In this document: in pieces, positions 40,509 to 49,675 of the stretch
Layout: the number at the start of each line of letters is the position of its first letter
How positions within the stretch are numbered: position 1 is the first letter of the stretch
NCBI RefSeq assembly: GCF_013697085.1
Contig: NZ_JACEFT010000004.1
Location: 1 to 64,000, forward strand
DNA: 64,000 bases
Reading direction: 5' to 3'
Origin: Billgrantia kenyensis
Lineage (GTDB): Bacteria; Pseudomonadota; Gammaproteobacteria; Pseudomonadales; Halomonadaceae
Notes under the pieces: generated by a model
The model's input: only the letters and a program-made list of their open reading frames with translations
Told to the model about the DNA's origin: nothing
The model's database searches: none
Made by a program: the position numbers and the translations under genes

Positions 40509-41690
40509 TCAGTCGCTCAGGCGACAGCGGCTTTCGGGGCGGTCGTAGCCCAGGGTGTCGAGTTCGGTGCGCTGGTGCAGAAAGCCCTCGAACGGGGCCA
40601 TGGCTACCAGGCTGTTGGGGTGGGCCAGCGGCAATGGCTGGCGCAGCTGGCCGTTCCAGTCGCGAAAGCTCAGCGGGCGTCCCTTGAAGGCGGCCAGCTC
40701 GAAGTCGTCACCGAGCAGGTAGCTGCGCAGGGTCTCCATCTCGTCGCTTTCGGTACGGGTCACTGCCTCGCCCACGGCACGCACCGCCGCCCAGGCGGCG
40801 TAGTCGGTGCCGGTCATGGGGCGCTCGGCCTGCTTGTGGAAGCGGTTCTGCAGCTGGGCCGCGCCCCAGGCCTCCACGGCGGGATGCCAGGCGTCCGGGG
40901 CCATGCCCTGGGTGCCCACCACCGGCCTGGGCAGCCAGGTGTTGAAGGGCACGAAGTCACCGAAGTCGTTGCGTTCGTCGGCTACCACCACCACGTCGTA
41001 GTCGGGCCCCTGGGTAAACAGCGGCAGCTCGGCGGAGGCGTTGCGGCGCATGTCGGCCTCGAAGGTCCACTCCTTGTCGGTGACCACGTTCAGGGCGAAC
41101 TTCTGCGCCGAGCGGCGGAAGGCCTCGGCCCAGGCCCGGTCGTCATCGGTCGCGCCGCTGATCAGGAACACCGAGCGCCAGCGGCGCAGGTTCAGCCACT
41201 GGGCCAGGGCGTCGGTGAGCATGGCGTGGCTGGGGGCCGTGTGCAGCAGGTAGGGAGAGCACTCGTCGAGGCGCAGCGAGTCGTCACGCGCGCCGGCATT
41301 GAACAGCAGGGCACGCTCGCCACCGACCTCACTCGCCTTGCGCAAGGTTTCCGCCGGGGTATTCAGCACGATCAGGTCGATGTCGTTGTCGAGCATGGCA
41401 GCCAGCGCTTCCAGCAGCGCCTCTTCGCTCTCCAGGATGGCGCTCTCGAGCTGGAAGTTCTGGCCCATGAAGCGGCCGGTGCTCTGGTTGTCGCTGATGG
41501 CCAATTGGGCGCCCTGCAGGCCGGCATCTTCGGGCTCGGGTGTCAGGCGGGCCAGCGCCGGCCCGCGGTCGGGCTGCCACTGCAGGTAGCCGAAGCGTAC
41601 CTCCAGTGCATCGGCCTGGACCTGGGCGGCGAGCAGACCGCTGGCGAGGGCCGCGCCAGCGGCCAGGCGGCGGAAAGGAAAATCTCTCAT
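40509..41690 (-). CDS. pedA1: ABC transporter substrate-binding protein, PQQ alcohol dehydrogenase system (PedA1-like)
   Basis: 393 residues with a signal peptide (about 8-26, AAQVQADAL). Type I periplasmic binding fold (branched-chain amino-acid receptor type), with a LEVRFGYLQWQPDRGP start and SVFLISGATDDDRAWAEAFRRS in the middle. It is the first gene after the cupredoxin-like one and begins the A1-A2-B-C series. In P. putida the equivalent system is linked to lanthanide supply; what this receptor itself binds is not known. Confidence 0.84.
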   Translation of the reverse strand: MRDFPFRRLAAGAALASGLLAAQVQADALEVRFGYLQWQPDRGPALARLTPEPEDAGLQGAQLAISDNQSTGRFMGQNFQLESAILESEEALLEALAAMLDNDIDLIVLNTPAETLRKASEVGGERALLFNAGARDDSLRLDECSPYLLHTAPSHAMLTDALAQWLNLRRWRSVFLISGATDDDRAWAEAFRRSAQKFALNVVTDKEWTFEADMRRNASAELPLFTQGPDYDVVVVADERNDFGDFVPFNTWLPRPVVGTQGMAPDAWHPAVEAWGAAQLQNRFHKQAERPMTGTDYAAWAAVRAVGEAVTRTESDEMETLRSYLLGDDFELAAFKGRPLSFRDWNGQLRQPLPLAHPNSLVAMAPFEGFLHQRTELDTLGYDRPESRCRLSD

Positions 41691-41726
41691 GGTCGGCTCC
41701 TGTAAGCGGGCAGGGGATGGGGCGGG

Positions 41727-42197
41727 TCAGCGCACGACGAAGGTGCCGGTCACGCCGCGCTCTTCCAGGCCGGCACAGGCCCATTCGTAGCTGCCGGGGC
41801 GGATGGGCACGAAGAACAGCTCCGCCTCGCCCTCGCGCTCGAACTCCAGCTCGGTCAGGGTGGGGGCCTTGATCTCCACGTGGCCCACCTCGATCTTGCG
41901 CAGCCAGGCGTTCTTGAAGAAGGCGGGAGCTACCCAGGCGCACTCCTGCATGCCGGTGGCCTCGATCACCAGGCGGTAGGATTGTCCGGTCTCCAGCTGA
42001 TGTTCGCGCACCGATACGCCAAGCATGCTCTCGCCGGTGCCGATCACCAGGCGCTCCAGTCGCTCGGGGCGGTTGGCCAGATCGCCTGCTGCCACGGCCA
42101 GGGTCGAGGAGAGACCCAGGGCCGATGCCAGCAGGAACAGGATGAGATGACAGCGGCGGGGGCGTGCGACGGGTGCGGCAGTAGGGACGTTGGTCAT
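41727..42197 (-). CDS. periplasmic cupredoxin-like protein with incomplete copper ligands
   Basis: 156 residues from the ATG at 42197 (AAGGATAACGAC upstream; the longer frame to 42443 has no such site). Signal peptide (hydrophobic about 18-36, AVAAGD). The C-terminus GSYEWACAGLEERGVTG resembles the cupredoxin copper loop, but the His and Met of the usual C-x-H-x-M set are not there; only the Cys remains. It is the first gene of the operon that continues with the PedA1A2BC-like transporter. Its role is unknown. Confidence 0.65.
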   Translation of the reverse strand: MTNVPTAAPVARPRRCHLILFLLASALGLSSTLAVAAGDLANRPERLERLVIGTGESMLGVSVREHQLETGQSYRLVIEATGMQECAWVAPAFFKNAWLRKIEVGHVEIKAPTLTELEFEREGEAELFFVPIRPGSYEWACAGLEERGVTGTFVVR

Positions 42198-42337
42198 GTC
42201 GTTATCCTTGTTGTCGTGCTGAACGTCGATCTGGGGGTGTATGCAGTTCAGCACTTCGCCCGGTTTGGCCCCATCCCACCATGGGGCTCTTGTTCTCCTC
42301 CCAAGGGCGTAAGACGTGAGCAGGTGGGTAAGGGCGA

Positions 42338-42349
42338 AGTACGACCAAG
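42338..42349 (+). promoter_or_regulatory. AGTACGACCAAG motif upstream of pedF
   Basis: A 12-mer identical to one upstream of the PQQ alcohol dehydrogenase gene (45852-45863). The distance from the TACGACCAAG core to the start codon is nearly equal in both cases (145 and 147 bases). It lies in the 287-base divergent region between pedF and the transporter operon. Candidate activator site. Confidence 0.5.
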
Positions 42350-42484
42350 GAAGGAAGTTGAAGGGGCAGAAAGTGGCGATGCGGCGCCGGGGTGAAGTGG
42401 CCAGACTCGATCCAGCGAGCCGTGACGAGGCTGTCCACGGCAACTCCGGATTCCATTGCCATTGGCTACAACAACAGGTGTCCC

Positions 42485-42946
42485 ATGAACCGCATATTCT
42501 TCCCCGTCAGCCCGCTTGCCGCCCCCACTTCCCGACGTCTTTTCGGTATTGCCTTCCTGGCCCTGTCGCTGGGCGCTGCCGGTGCGGCCCTTGGCCATGG
42601 CGACGTAACGCCCCAGGAGGTCGACACCAAGGGACTGCCTGACCTTGGCGAGGCCCCCCTGATGGAGAATCCCTTCCGCCCCGGCAATGAGCACGCCGAG
42701 TATCACGACCTGGCGGTCGAGGTTGGCGAGCGTGGCTATGGCGGCAACTGCGCCGTCTGTCACGGCATCCAGGCCATGTCGGGTGGCCTGACGCCCGACC
42801 TGCGCCAGTTGGAAGAGTGGGACGACGAGTTCTACCTCGAACGTGTGGTCAAAGGCACCGAGCGTGGCATGCCCTCCTTCCGGGAGAACCTGGACCAGAC
42901 CGCCATCTGGGCGATCAAGAGCTATATCGAGTCGGTGACGCCATGA
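42485..42946 (+). CDS. pedF: cytochrome c550, PedF-type
   Basis: 153 residues from the ATG at 42485. A signal peptide ends near ALGHGD; the single heme motif is CAVCHG (about 92-97), followed by MSGGLTPDL and a methionine in ERGMPSF as sixth ligand. It accepts electrons from the PQQ alcohol dehydrogenase in the periplasm and passes them to the oxidase. It is the first gene of the pedF-pedG-soxYZ-hydrolase series, which matches the order reported for Pseudomonas putida. Confidence 0.92.
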   Translation: MNRIFFPVSPLAAPTSRRLFGIAFLALSLGAAGAALGHGDVTPQEVDTKGLPDLGEAPLMENPFRPGNEHAEYHDLAVEVGERGYGGNCAVCHGIQAMSGGLTPDLRQLEEWDDEFYLERVVKGTERGMPSFRENLDQTAIWAIKSYIESVTP

Positions 42947-42988
42947 GCCGCGGGCATTGACGGCAACCAATTGCCGGGAGGAAGTACC

Positions 42989-43972
42989 ATGTGGAAACGA
43001 ACTCTGATCGTGTTGCTGTTACTCATCCTTCAGGCGCCGGCCTGGGCCGAGACGCTGGCCACACGGGCGGTGAGCGCTGCGGTGAGCGAAGTGGCGGGTG
43101 GGAAAGCCAGCGCCGAGCTGTTCAGGCGTCCGGCATTGCGTAACCTGGATGAGGTGATGGAGTCGGGGCATATCAACATCGGCCTGTACGAGAACTTCCC
43201 TCCTTACTCCTATCGGGACGAGAGTGGCGAGGCGCGAGGCATCGATGCCGAGATCGGTCGCGCCATTGCCGCGGGGCTTGGACTCGAGTTCCGGCCCTTC
43301 TGGATCAAGCCCGGCAGCAGCCTGGGGCGCGATCTGGGCAATAACGTCTCTCGCGGTCACTACCTCAGACCCACCGAGGTGGCCGACGTGATGATGCGGG
43401 TGCCCTACGACCGCGCCTTCTCCTACATGCGCGACTCTACCGGCGAATACATCAACAAGAGTGTGGTGATGTTCGGGCCCTATCAGCGCGAGGAGTGGGG
43501 GCTGGTGTTCGACGCCGGGCGATTCGACGACGAGGCCACGCTGGGAAGCTTCCTTCATCAGCGCATCGGCGCCGAGCACAACACCATGCCGGCCACCTAC
43601 CTGACTGCCGTACTGGGGGGGCAACTGCGCGACAACGTTCGCCACTATCGGGATGTGGGCGATGCCTTTGCGGCCATGGCCAGCGGTGAGGTGGCCGGCA
43701 TCATGGCCATGCGCGGCGAGCTCGAGCACTACGTGGCGCAGCACCCGGAGCATGATTTCCGCCTCGCCGAGGCGAGGTTTCCGGGCATCTCCCGCCAGCA
43801 GTGGGATATCGGCATGGCGGTGCGTCACACTCACCGCCAGCTGGGCTACGCCGTCGAGGCGGTGGTCGATCGTGCGGTACGAGAGGGCGACCTGGGCGAT
43901 ATCTTCCAGGCCCATGCGCTGGTCTACCGCATGCCCGACTTCTACGCCGAAATCCTCGGGCAGGCGGAGTGA
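42989..43972 (+). CDS. quinoprotein-associated periplasmic binding protein (PedG/MoxJ-like)
   Basis: 327 residues from the ATG at 42989 (GGGAGGA upstream), signal peptide ending PAWAET. The fold is that of family 3 solute-binding proteins (NIGLYENFPPYSYRDESG, GIDAEIGRAIAAGLGLEF, ...EYINKSVVMFGPYQREEWGLVF). Proteins of this class (MoxJ, XoxJ, PedG) are encoded beside quinoprotein dehydrogenases and assist their maturation or activation rather than uptake; no permease is in this operon. Confidence 0.82.
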   Translation: MWKRTLIVLLLLILQAPAWAETLATRAVSAAVSEVAGGKASAELFRRPALRNLDEVMESGHINIGLYENFPPYSYRDESGEARGIDAEIGRAIAAGLGLEFRPFWIKPGSSLGRDLGNNVSRGHYLRPTEVADVMMRVPYDRAFSYMRDSTGEYINKSVVMFGPYQREEWGLVFDAGRFDDEATLGSFLHQRIGAEHNTMPATYLTAVLGGQLRDNVRHYRDVGDAFAAMASGEVAGIMAMRGELEHYVAQHPEHDFRLAEARFPGISRQQWDIGMAVRHTHRQLGYAVEAVVDRAVREGDLGDIFQAHALVYRMPDFYAEILGQAE

Positions 43973-43977
43973 CGACG

Positions 43978-44784
43978 ATGGCTATCCGGATGCATGCCGC
44001 GCTGCGACGCTGCACCTGGCTGCTTGCCCTGGGCTGGCTCACCAGCCTGCCGGCGACGGCAGCTCTGCCGGAGGATCCCTTCCGCTCACCGATGTGGGAG
44101 TACAACCTGGCCCGCTATCTGGGGGCGGACGCCGCTGTGCGGCACAGCGACACGGTGGTGATCAAGACGCCGCCCTTTGCCGAGGACGCTACCCAGGTGC
44201 CTCTCACCGTCGACCTTTCGGCGTTTCCCCATGAGATAAAGGAGGTGATCACCTGGGTGGACCTCAACCCGGTACCGCACCTCTTCACCCTGCGCCCAGA
44301 AGCGGCCGAGATACGCACCGTGGCACTCAACTTCCGCATCCAGCAGGCTTCTACCGTGCGCGCCGCGGTGCGCGACGAGCAGGGGGGCTGGCATGTGGGC
44401 AGCGTTCACGTCGAGGCCGCTGGCGGGGGCTGCACCGCGCCCAGCGCTACGGCCAGCAATCCCGACTGGGCGGACAGCTTCGGCCAGGTGCGTGGAGCGC
44501 TTTTCTCGCCGGTCGGGGGCGTGACGGGCACCCGCCTCAAGGTCCAGGTCATGCACCCCATGGACTCGGGGATGGTGGGCAACATCCCCCGCTTCAACAT
44601 CGAGACCCTGGAGCTCAGGCAGACGGCGAACCAGCAGCGTCTCGCCAGCATGGCGCTGTCGGAATCGGCCTCCGAAAACCCGCTGTTCGTCTTCGACCTG
44701 GAGCATGACGCCCAGCAATCGGGGATCCTGCTGCTGTTGCGCGACAATGGCGGCAATCTCATCGAAAGCCGGATGGGGATATGA
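43978..44784 (+). CDS. quinoprotein dehydrogenase-associated SoxYZ-like carrier
   Basis: 268 residues from the ATG at 43978, 5 bases after the preceding stop. The signal peptide ends near LPATAALP. A SoxY-like domain contains the carrier-type motif AAGGGCTAPSA (about 150-160), and a SoxZ-like domain follows (LKVQVMHPMDSGM, IETLELRQ). This fused SoxYZ belongs to a group found with PQQ dehydrogenases, distinct from the sulfur-module fusion at 14 kb. What it carries is unknown. It overlaps the metallohydrolase start by 4 bases. Confidence 0.85.
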   Translation: MAIRMHAALRRCTWLLALGWLTSLPATAALPEDPFRSPMWEYNLARYLGADAAVRHSDTVVIKTPPFAEDATQVPLTVDLSAFPHEIKEVITWVDLNPVPHLFTLRPEAAEIRTVALNFRIQQASTVRAAVRDEQGGWHVGSVHVEAAGGGCTAPSATASNPDWADSFGQVRGALFSPVGGVTGTRLKVQVMHPMDSGMVGNIPRFNIETLELRQTANQQRLASMALSESASENPLFVFDLEHDAQQSGILLLLRDNGGNLIESRMGI

Positions 44785-45731
44785 ACATGCGCCACCTGTT
44801 ACTGCTGCTGGGTTCGCTTCTGCTGGGCAGTGGCCCCGGCATGGCCGATGCCTATCGCTACCACCTCGAGCCGCTGGAGATCGCCGAAGGAGTCTGGGTC
44901 TTCGAAGGCGTTACCGAGGATTTTTCCCGCGCCAACGGCGGCAATATCGTCAATACCGCCTTCCTCATCACCGAGGAAGGGGTGATCGTGTTCGACACTG
45001 GACCTTCACGGCGCTATGGCGAGCAGATGCGCGAGGCAATCGAGACGGTGACTGCCCTGCCCATTACCCATGTCTTTCTCTCTCATCACCATCCCGACCA
45101 TGTGTTCGGCAACCAGGCCTTCGATGCCGAGATCCTGCATGCACTGGAGGGAACGATTCGGCTTCTTGCCGAGCAGGGCGACGATTTCGCGGACAACCTC
45201 TATCGCACACTGGGTGACTGGATGCGCGGCACCGAGGTCGTGTTACCCACGCAAGTCGTGACCCCGGGGAGAGTGACGATCGGCGGCAGGGCGATCGAAC
45301 TGCTCGCCATGAGCGGTCACTCGGGGGCCGACCTGGTGCTGTTCGACCACTCCTCCGGTGTGCTGCTGGCGGCCGACATGGTGTTCTACCAACGCGCGCC
45401 GACTACCCCGCACTCCCCGGGAATCGACGTCTGGCGCGAGGAGCTGCGAGAGCTCGAGGCCCTCGATTTTCGCTACCTGGTGCCCGGTCACGGTCCGGTG
45501 GTCAGCGATCGCGCTCCATTTGCGCAAATGCAGGATTACCTTGCCTGGCTGGATGACACTCTGCGCAGTTCCGCCGCCGCCGGCATGACCGCAAGCGAGG
45601 TCATGGTGCTGCCGATTCCCCCGCGCTTCGACGAGATTGCCGTGGCGCGCCACGAGCTGATGAGAAGCGTCGTGCACCTCTACGGCGCCTATGAGCTGGA
45701 GGCCATGGCCCTGATTTCCGAGGGAGGATGA
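44781..45731 (+). CDS. SoxH-related zinc metallohydrolase, quinoprotein relay system
   Basis: 316 residues, signal peptide (GSGPGMADAY cleavage). Metallo-beta-lactamase fold: HHHPDHVFGN (about 97-106) supplies the first zinc ligands, LLAMSGHSGADLVLFD the next histidine, and LVPGHGPVVSD the last. SoxH-related hydrolases of this type occur with SoxYZ-like carriers and PQQ dehydrogenases; a role in releasing a group from the carrier cysteine is an inference from the pairing. A strong terminator follows. Confidence 0.87.
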   Translation: MNMRHLLLLLGSLLLGSGPGMADAYRYHLEPLEIAEGVWVFEGVTEDFSRANGGNIVNTAFLITEEGVIVFDTGPSRRYGEQMREAIETVTALPITHVFLSHHHPDHVFGNQAFDAEILHALEGTIRLLAEQGDDFADNLYRTLGDWMRGTEVVLPTQVVTPGRVTIGGRAIELLAMSGHSGADLVLFDHSSGVLLAADMVFYQRAPTTPHSPGIDVWREELRELEALDFRYLVPGHGPVVSDRAPFAQMQDYLAWLDDTLRSSAAAGMTASEVMVLPIPPRFDEIAVARHELMRSVVHLYGAYELEAMALISEGG

Positions 45732-45782
45732 CCTCGCTGAGCATCCTCTTTTCCTCTTGATGAATGTCGCGTATGGCTGTTG

Positions 45783-45824
45783 CCACTCCCCTGAATGGAA
45801 CCATTTAAGGGAGTGGCTTTTTTC
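45783..45824 (+). terminator. strong intrinsic terminator after the metallohydrolase
   Basis: 9-bp stem GCCACTCCC / GGGAGTGGC, with an inner AATGG / CCATT hairpin in the loop, followed directly by six T. It ends the pedF operon and separates it from the alcohol dehydrogenase. Confidence 0.85.
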
Positions 45825-45851
45825 ATTATCAGGCTATCGGCAAGTGCGGGT

Positions 45852-45863
45852 AGTACGACCAAG
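45852..45863 (+). promoter_or_regulatory. AGTACGACCAAG motif upstream of the PQQ alcohol dehydrogenase
   Basis: Second copy of the 12-mer found upstream of pedF. About 23 bases further on, TTGGCCA is repeated with a 10-base period (45886-45892 and 45896-45902), which could be a second protein site. Confidence 0.5.
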
Positions 45864-45936
45864 TGAGGAGTTCATGTCGTCCCTGTTGGCCATGGTTGGC
45901 CAGAGGGTAATGGCACACATTGAGTCGTGAAGCGCC

Positions 45937-45952
45937 TGGCATGATTGGCGCT
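45937..45952 (+). promoter_or_regulatory. sigma54-like element or palindrome upstream of the PQQ alcohol dehydrogenase
   Basis: TGGCATGATTGGCGCT has GG and GC exactly 10 bases apart, as needed for sigma54 -24/-12 promoters, and would put the transcript start about 37 bases before the ATG. The -12 element is weak (GCGCT for TTGCW), and AGCGCC (45931-45936) / GGCGCT (45947-45952) also form an inverted repeat, so an operator is an equal option. Confidence 0.3.
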
Positions 45953-46000
45953 GGAGTCGAATAACAATCCTGTTGACACACTGCCCCTCCGGAGAGCGTC

Positions 46001-47779
46001 ATGACCCAGTCACTTCCCATCGGCAAGCTGTCCCGTCCGTTAGCATTGACGGCCCTAGCTCTGGCCATTTCCGTCCATGCTCACGCCGTCACCTTCGATG
46101 ACATGCTCAATGACCACCTTACCACCGACCAGGTGGTCACCAACGGCATGGGCCTGCACGGCCAGCGCTACAGCCCGCTGACGACACTCAATACCGACAA
46201 CGTCCATCAGCTCAGGCCGGTATGGGCCTTCTCCTTCGGCGGCGAAAAACAGCGCGGCCAGGAGTCCCAGCCGTTGGTCAAGGATGGCGTGATGTACGTC
46301 ACGGGCTCCTACTCGCGCATGTGGGCAGTGGATGCCTATACCGGCGAACAGATCTGGCAGTACGAGGCGCGGCTGCCGGATGGGATCATGCCCTGCTGCG
46401 ACGTGATCAATCGCGGCGCCGCTATCTATGGCGACAAGGTCTACTTCGGCACTCTGGATGCGCGCCTGGTGGCGCTGGACCGCGAAACCGGTCGGGTCCA
46501 GTGGATCAAGCGGGTGGCCGACTACCAGGAGGGGCATGCCATCACCTCGGCGCCGATCATCATCGATGGCAAGCTGATCACCGGGGTGGCCGGCGGTGAG
46601 TTCGGGGTGGTGGGCACGGTTTTTGCCTTCGATGCCGAAACCGGCGACGAGCTCTGGACCCGGCCAGTGATCGAGGGCCACATGGGCTACGTCTACGAGA
46701 ACGGTGAGGCGGTCGAGCACGGCATCACCGGCGGCGAGGCTGGCCTGACCTGGCCCGGCGACATGTGGCAGCAGGGCGGCGGGGCACCCTGGTTGGGCGG
46801 CTTCTACGACGTGGATACCCACAGCCTGCTGATCGGTACCGGCAACCCGGCGCCCTGGAACTCCCACCTGCGCCCCGGTGACAACCTCTACAGCTCATCG
46901 CGGTTGGCCATCGATCCCGACGACGGCAGCATCAAGTGGCACTTCCAGGCCACCCCCAACGACGGCTGGGATTACGACGGCGTAAACGAGGTGATCTCCT
47001 TCGACTATGAGGAAAACGGCAGCGTGATCAAGGCTGCTGCCACGGCGGATCGCAACGGTTTCTTCTATGTGTTGAATCGCGAGAACGGCGAGTTCATCCG
47101 CGGCTTCCCCTTCGCCGACAAGATCACCTGGGCCGATGGCCTGGACGAGAACGGCCGGCCTCTCTTCAATCCCGAGGGGCGCCCGGGCAATCCGGCCGAC
47201 ACCGAAGGCGAGCGCGGTGAGGCAGTGGCGGCCTATCCCGCCTTCCTGGGCGCCAAGAACTGGAACCCTATGGCCTACAGCCAGGACACCGGGCTTTTCT
47301 ACATCCCTTCCAACGAGTGGATGATGGATATCTGGAACGAGCCGGTTTCCTATCGCAAGGGCGCGGCCTACCTGGGCGCGGGCTTCACCATCCGGCCTGC
47401 CAACGACGACTACATCGGCGTGCTGCGGGCGGTCGACCCGCTGACAGGTGAGGAAGTGTGGCGTCACGAGAACCGCGCACCGCTGTGGGGTGGTGTGATG
47501 TCCACTGCCGGCAACCTGATCTTCACCGGTACGCCGGAGGGCTACCTCAAGGCGTTCGATGCCACCACCGGCGAGGAGCTGTGGGGCTTCAATACCGGCT
47601 CCGGCGTGGTGGCCACGCCGATCACCTGGGAGATGGATGGCGAGCAGTACGTCTCCGTGGTATCCGGTTGGGGCGGCGCGGTCCCGCTGTGGGGTGGCGA
47701 AGTCGCCGAAGTGATCAAGGACTTCAACCAGGGTGGCATGCTGTGGACCTTCAAGCTGCCGCGTGAGTATGCGCAATAA
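46001..47779 (+). CDS. pedH: PQQ-dependent alcohol dehydrogenase, lanthanide-type (PedH-like)
   Basis: 592 residues, signal peptide ending SVHAHAV. Eight-bladed quinoprotein propeller that oxidises primary alcohols in the periplasm. Vicinal cysteines Cys132-Cys133 (MPCCD), Glu200 (GGEFGV) and Asn282 (GTGNPAPWN) fit the PQQ/metal site. The catalytic Asp324 is followed at +2 by Asp326 ([10 protein letters not shown]). An Asp at +2 marks lanthanide-dependent enzymes such as XoxF, ExaF and PedH; calcium enzymes have Ala, Ser or Thr there. CGGAGAG precedes the ATG. The upstream pedF/pedG/soxYZ/hydrolase and downstream aldehyde dehydrogenase agree with PedH. Numbers are mine, from the deduced protein including the signal peptide. 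Confidence 0.92.
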   Translation: MTQSLPIGKLSRPLALTALALAISVHAHAVTFDDMLNDHLTTDQVVTNGMGLHGQRYSPLTTLNTDNVHQLRPVWAFSFGGEKQRGQESQPLVKDGVMYVTGSYSRMWAVDAYTGEQIWQYEARLPDGIMPCCDVINRGAAIYGDKVYFGTLDARLVALDRETGRVQWIKRVADYQEGHAITSAPIIIDGKLITGVAGGEFGVVGTVFAFDAETGDELWTRPVIEGHMGYVYENGEAVEHGITGGEAGLTWPGDMWQQGGGAPWLGGFYDVDTHSLLIGTGNPAPWNSHLRPGDNLYSSSRLAIDPDDGSIKWHFQATPNDGWDYDGVNEVISFDYEENGSVIKAAATADRNGFFYVLNRENGEFIRGFPFADKITWADGLDENGRPLFNPEGRPGNPADTEGERGEAVAAYPAFLGAKNWNPMAYSQDTGLFYIPSNEWMMDIWNEPVSYRKGAAYLGAGFTIRPANDDYIGVLRAVDPLTGEEVWRHENRAPLWGGVMSTAGNLIFTGTPEGYLKAFDATTGEELWGFNTGSGVVATPITWEMDGEQYVSVVSGWGGAVPLWGGEVAEVIKDFNQGGMLWTFKLPREYAQ

Positions 47780-47793
47780 ACCTGACGTCGTGA

Positions 47794-47824
47794 GCCTGCC
47801 GGGCCCAAAGCGGGCTCGGCAGGC
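47794..47824 (+). terminator. long hairpin after the PQQ alcohol dehydrogenase
   Basis: 13-bp stem GCCTGCCGGGCCC / GGGCTCGGCAGGC (one G-T pair), loop AAAGC, 14 bases after the stop. There is no T-run, so it may stabilise the mRNA 3' end rather than terminate. Confidence 0.55.
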
Positions 47825-48000
47825 AACTACTACCAAAGGCCCTGTTCTCTCTCCTCCAAGGAAGGATGGGGCGTTCGCTCAAAGGGTATCTACACTGGCT
47901 TCAAGACTGACAGCTTCGCAGGGCGGTCGAGATACCTCGAGTTGTATGCAGTTTCATTCCACGATGCTTGGTAACAACAACATCATCAGGAGCTAACACC

Positions 48001-49521
48001 ATGATCTACGCCAATCCCGGTCAGTCCGGTTCCGTCATTACCTTCGAACAGCGCTACGGCAACTACATCGGCGGCGAGTTCGTCCCGCCGGTCAAGGGTC
48101 AGTACTTCGACAACGTCAGCCCGGTCAACGGCGAGGTGTTCTGCCAGATCCCGCGCTCCACCGCCGAGGACATCGACAAGGCGCTGGACGCCGCCCATGC
48201 CGCCGCTCCCGCCTGGGGCAAGACCTCCGCCGCCGAGCGCAGCAACATCCTGCTCAAGATGGCCGACCGTATCGAGCAGAACCTGGAGAAGCTCGCCGTC
48301 GCCGAAACCTGGGACAACGGCAAGGCGGTGCGCGAGACGCTGAACGCCGACCTGCCACTTGCCGTGGACCACTTCCGCTACTTCGCCGGCTGCATCCGTG
48401 CCCAGGAGGGCACCGCCGCCGACATCGACGCCAACACCGTCTCCTATCACTTCCACGAGCCGCTGGGCGTGGTGGGGCAGATCATTCCGTGGAACTTCCC
48501 GCTGCTGATGGCGGTGTGGAAGCTGGCCCCGGCCCTGGCCGCCGGCAACTGCGTGGTGCTCAAGCCCGCTGAGCAGACCCCGGCCTCGGTGCTCGAGCTG
48601 ATGAAGCTGGTCGGCGACCTGCTGCCGCCGGGCGTGGTCAACGTGGTCAACGGCTATGGCGCCGAAGCGGGCCAGGCGCTGGCCACCAGCCAGCGCATCG
48701 CCAAGATCGCCTTCACCGGCTCCACCCCGGTGGGCGCGCACATCCTCAAGTGTGCCGCCGACAACATCATCCCCTCCACCGTGGAGCTGGGCGGCAAGTC
48801 GCCCAACATCTACTTCGCCGACATCCTGCAGGCCGAGCCGGAGTTCATCGAAAAGGCCGCCGAGGGCCTGGTGCTTGCGTTCTTCAACCAGGGCGAGGTG
48901 TGCACCTGCCCGTCGCGGGCGCTGATCCAGGAATCCATGTACGACGAGTTCATGGCCAAGGTCATGGAGCGGGTGCAGACGATCAAGCGCGGCAATCCTC
49001 TGGATACCGACGTCCAGGTCGGTGCCCAGGCCTCCCAGGAGCAGTTCGACAAGATTATGTCCTACATGGACATCGCCCGCGAGGAGGGCGCCGAGTTCCT
49101 CACCGGCGGCGACAAGGAGAGCTTCGATCCGGCCTACGAAAAGGGCTACTACATCCAGCCGACCCTGCTCAAGGGCAACAACAGCATGCGCGTGTTCCAG
49201 GAGGAGATCTTCGGCCCGGTGGTGGCGGTGACCACCTTCAAGGACGAGGCTGAGGCCCTGGCCATTGCCAACGACACCGAGTTCGGCCTCGGCGCCGGGG
49301 TGTGGAGCCGCGACATCAACGTCGCCTTCCGCATGGGCCGCGGTATCCAGGCCGGCCGTGTATGGACCAACTGCTACCACCAGTACCCGGCCCACGCCGC
49401 CTTCGGTGGCTACAAGAAGTCCGGCGTCGGCCGCGAGACACACAAGGTCGCGCTCGAGCACTACCAGCAGACCAAGAACCTGCTGGTGAGCTACGACATC
49501 AACCCGCTCGGCTTCTTCTGA
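48001..49521 (+). CDS. NAD-dependent aldehyde dehydrogenase (ExaC/PedI type)
   Basis: 506 residues from the ATG at 48001 (AGGAG upstream). Standard ALDH motifs: [20 protein letters not shown] (about 164-183), FTGSTPVG (nucleotide site), catalytic Glu in [10 protein letters not shown] and Cys in [11 protein letters not shown] (about 301), with EEIFGPV near 400. It converts the aldehyde formed in the periplasm and taken up to the acid, with NAD reduction in the cytoplasm. A 221-base gap and its own terminator make it a separate unit from the alcohol dehydrogenase. Confidence 0.94.
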   Translation: MIYANPGQSGSVITFEQRYGNYIGGEFVPPVKGQYFDNVSPVNGEVFCQIPRSTAEDIDKALDAAHAAAPAWGKTSAAERSNILLKMADRIEQNLEKLAVAETWDNGKAVRETLNADLPLAVDHFRYFAGCIRAQEGTAADIDANTVSYHFHEPLGVVGQIIPWNFPLLMAVWKLAPALAAGNCVVLKPAEQTPASVLELMKLVGDLLPPGVVNVVNGYGAEAGQALATSQRIAKIAFTGSTPVGAHILKCAADNIIPSTVELGGKSPNIYFADILQAEPEFIEKAAEGLVLAFFNQGEVCTCPSRALIQESMYDEFMAKVMERVQTIKRGNPLDTDVQVGAQASQEQFDKIMSYMDIAREEGAEFLTGGDKESFDPAYEKGYYIQPTLLKGNNSMRVFQEEIFGPVVAVTTFKDEAEALAIANDTEFGLGAGVWSRDINVAFRMGRGIQAGRVWTNCYHQYPAHAAFGGYKKSGVGRETHKVALEHYQQTKNLLVSYDINPLGFF

Positions 49522-49540
49522 GCCTCCAGGCTGTGAACCA

Positions 49541-49565
49541 CGCCGCCCGGCCCTGCCGGGCGGCG
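49541..49565 (+). terminator. strong terminator after the aldehyde dehydrogenase
   Basis: 11-bp perfect stem CGCCGCCCGGC / GCCGGGCGGCG, 3-base loop, then TCCTTCCTCTTT, 20 bases after the stop. Confidence 0.8.
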
Positions 49566-49675
49566 TCCTTCCTCTTTCGAGAGTGGCCCACCACTCCAGG
49601 CCCTGGCGATTTCGTTGGTTCCGTCGCTCGGCAGCTGCCGTTCGACACGACAGGAGAGATAAGGAGAGCAAGGCT

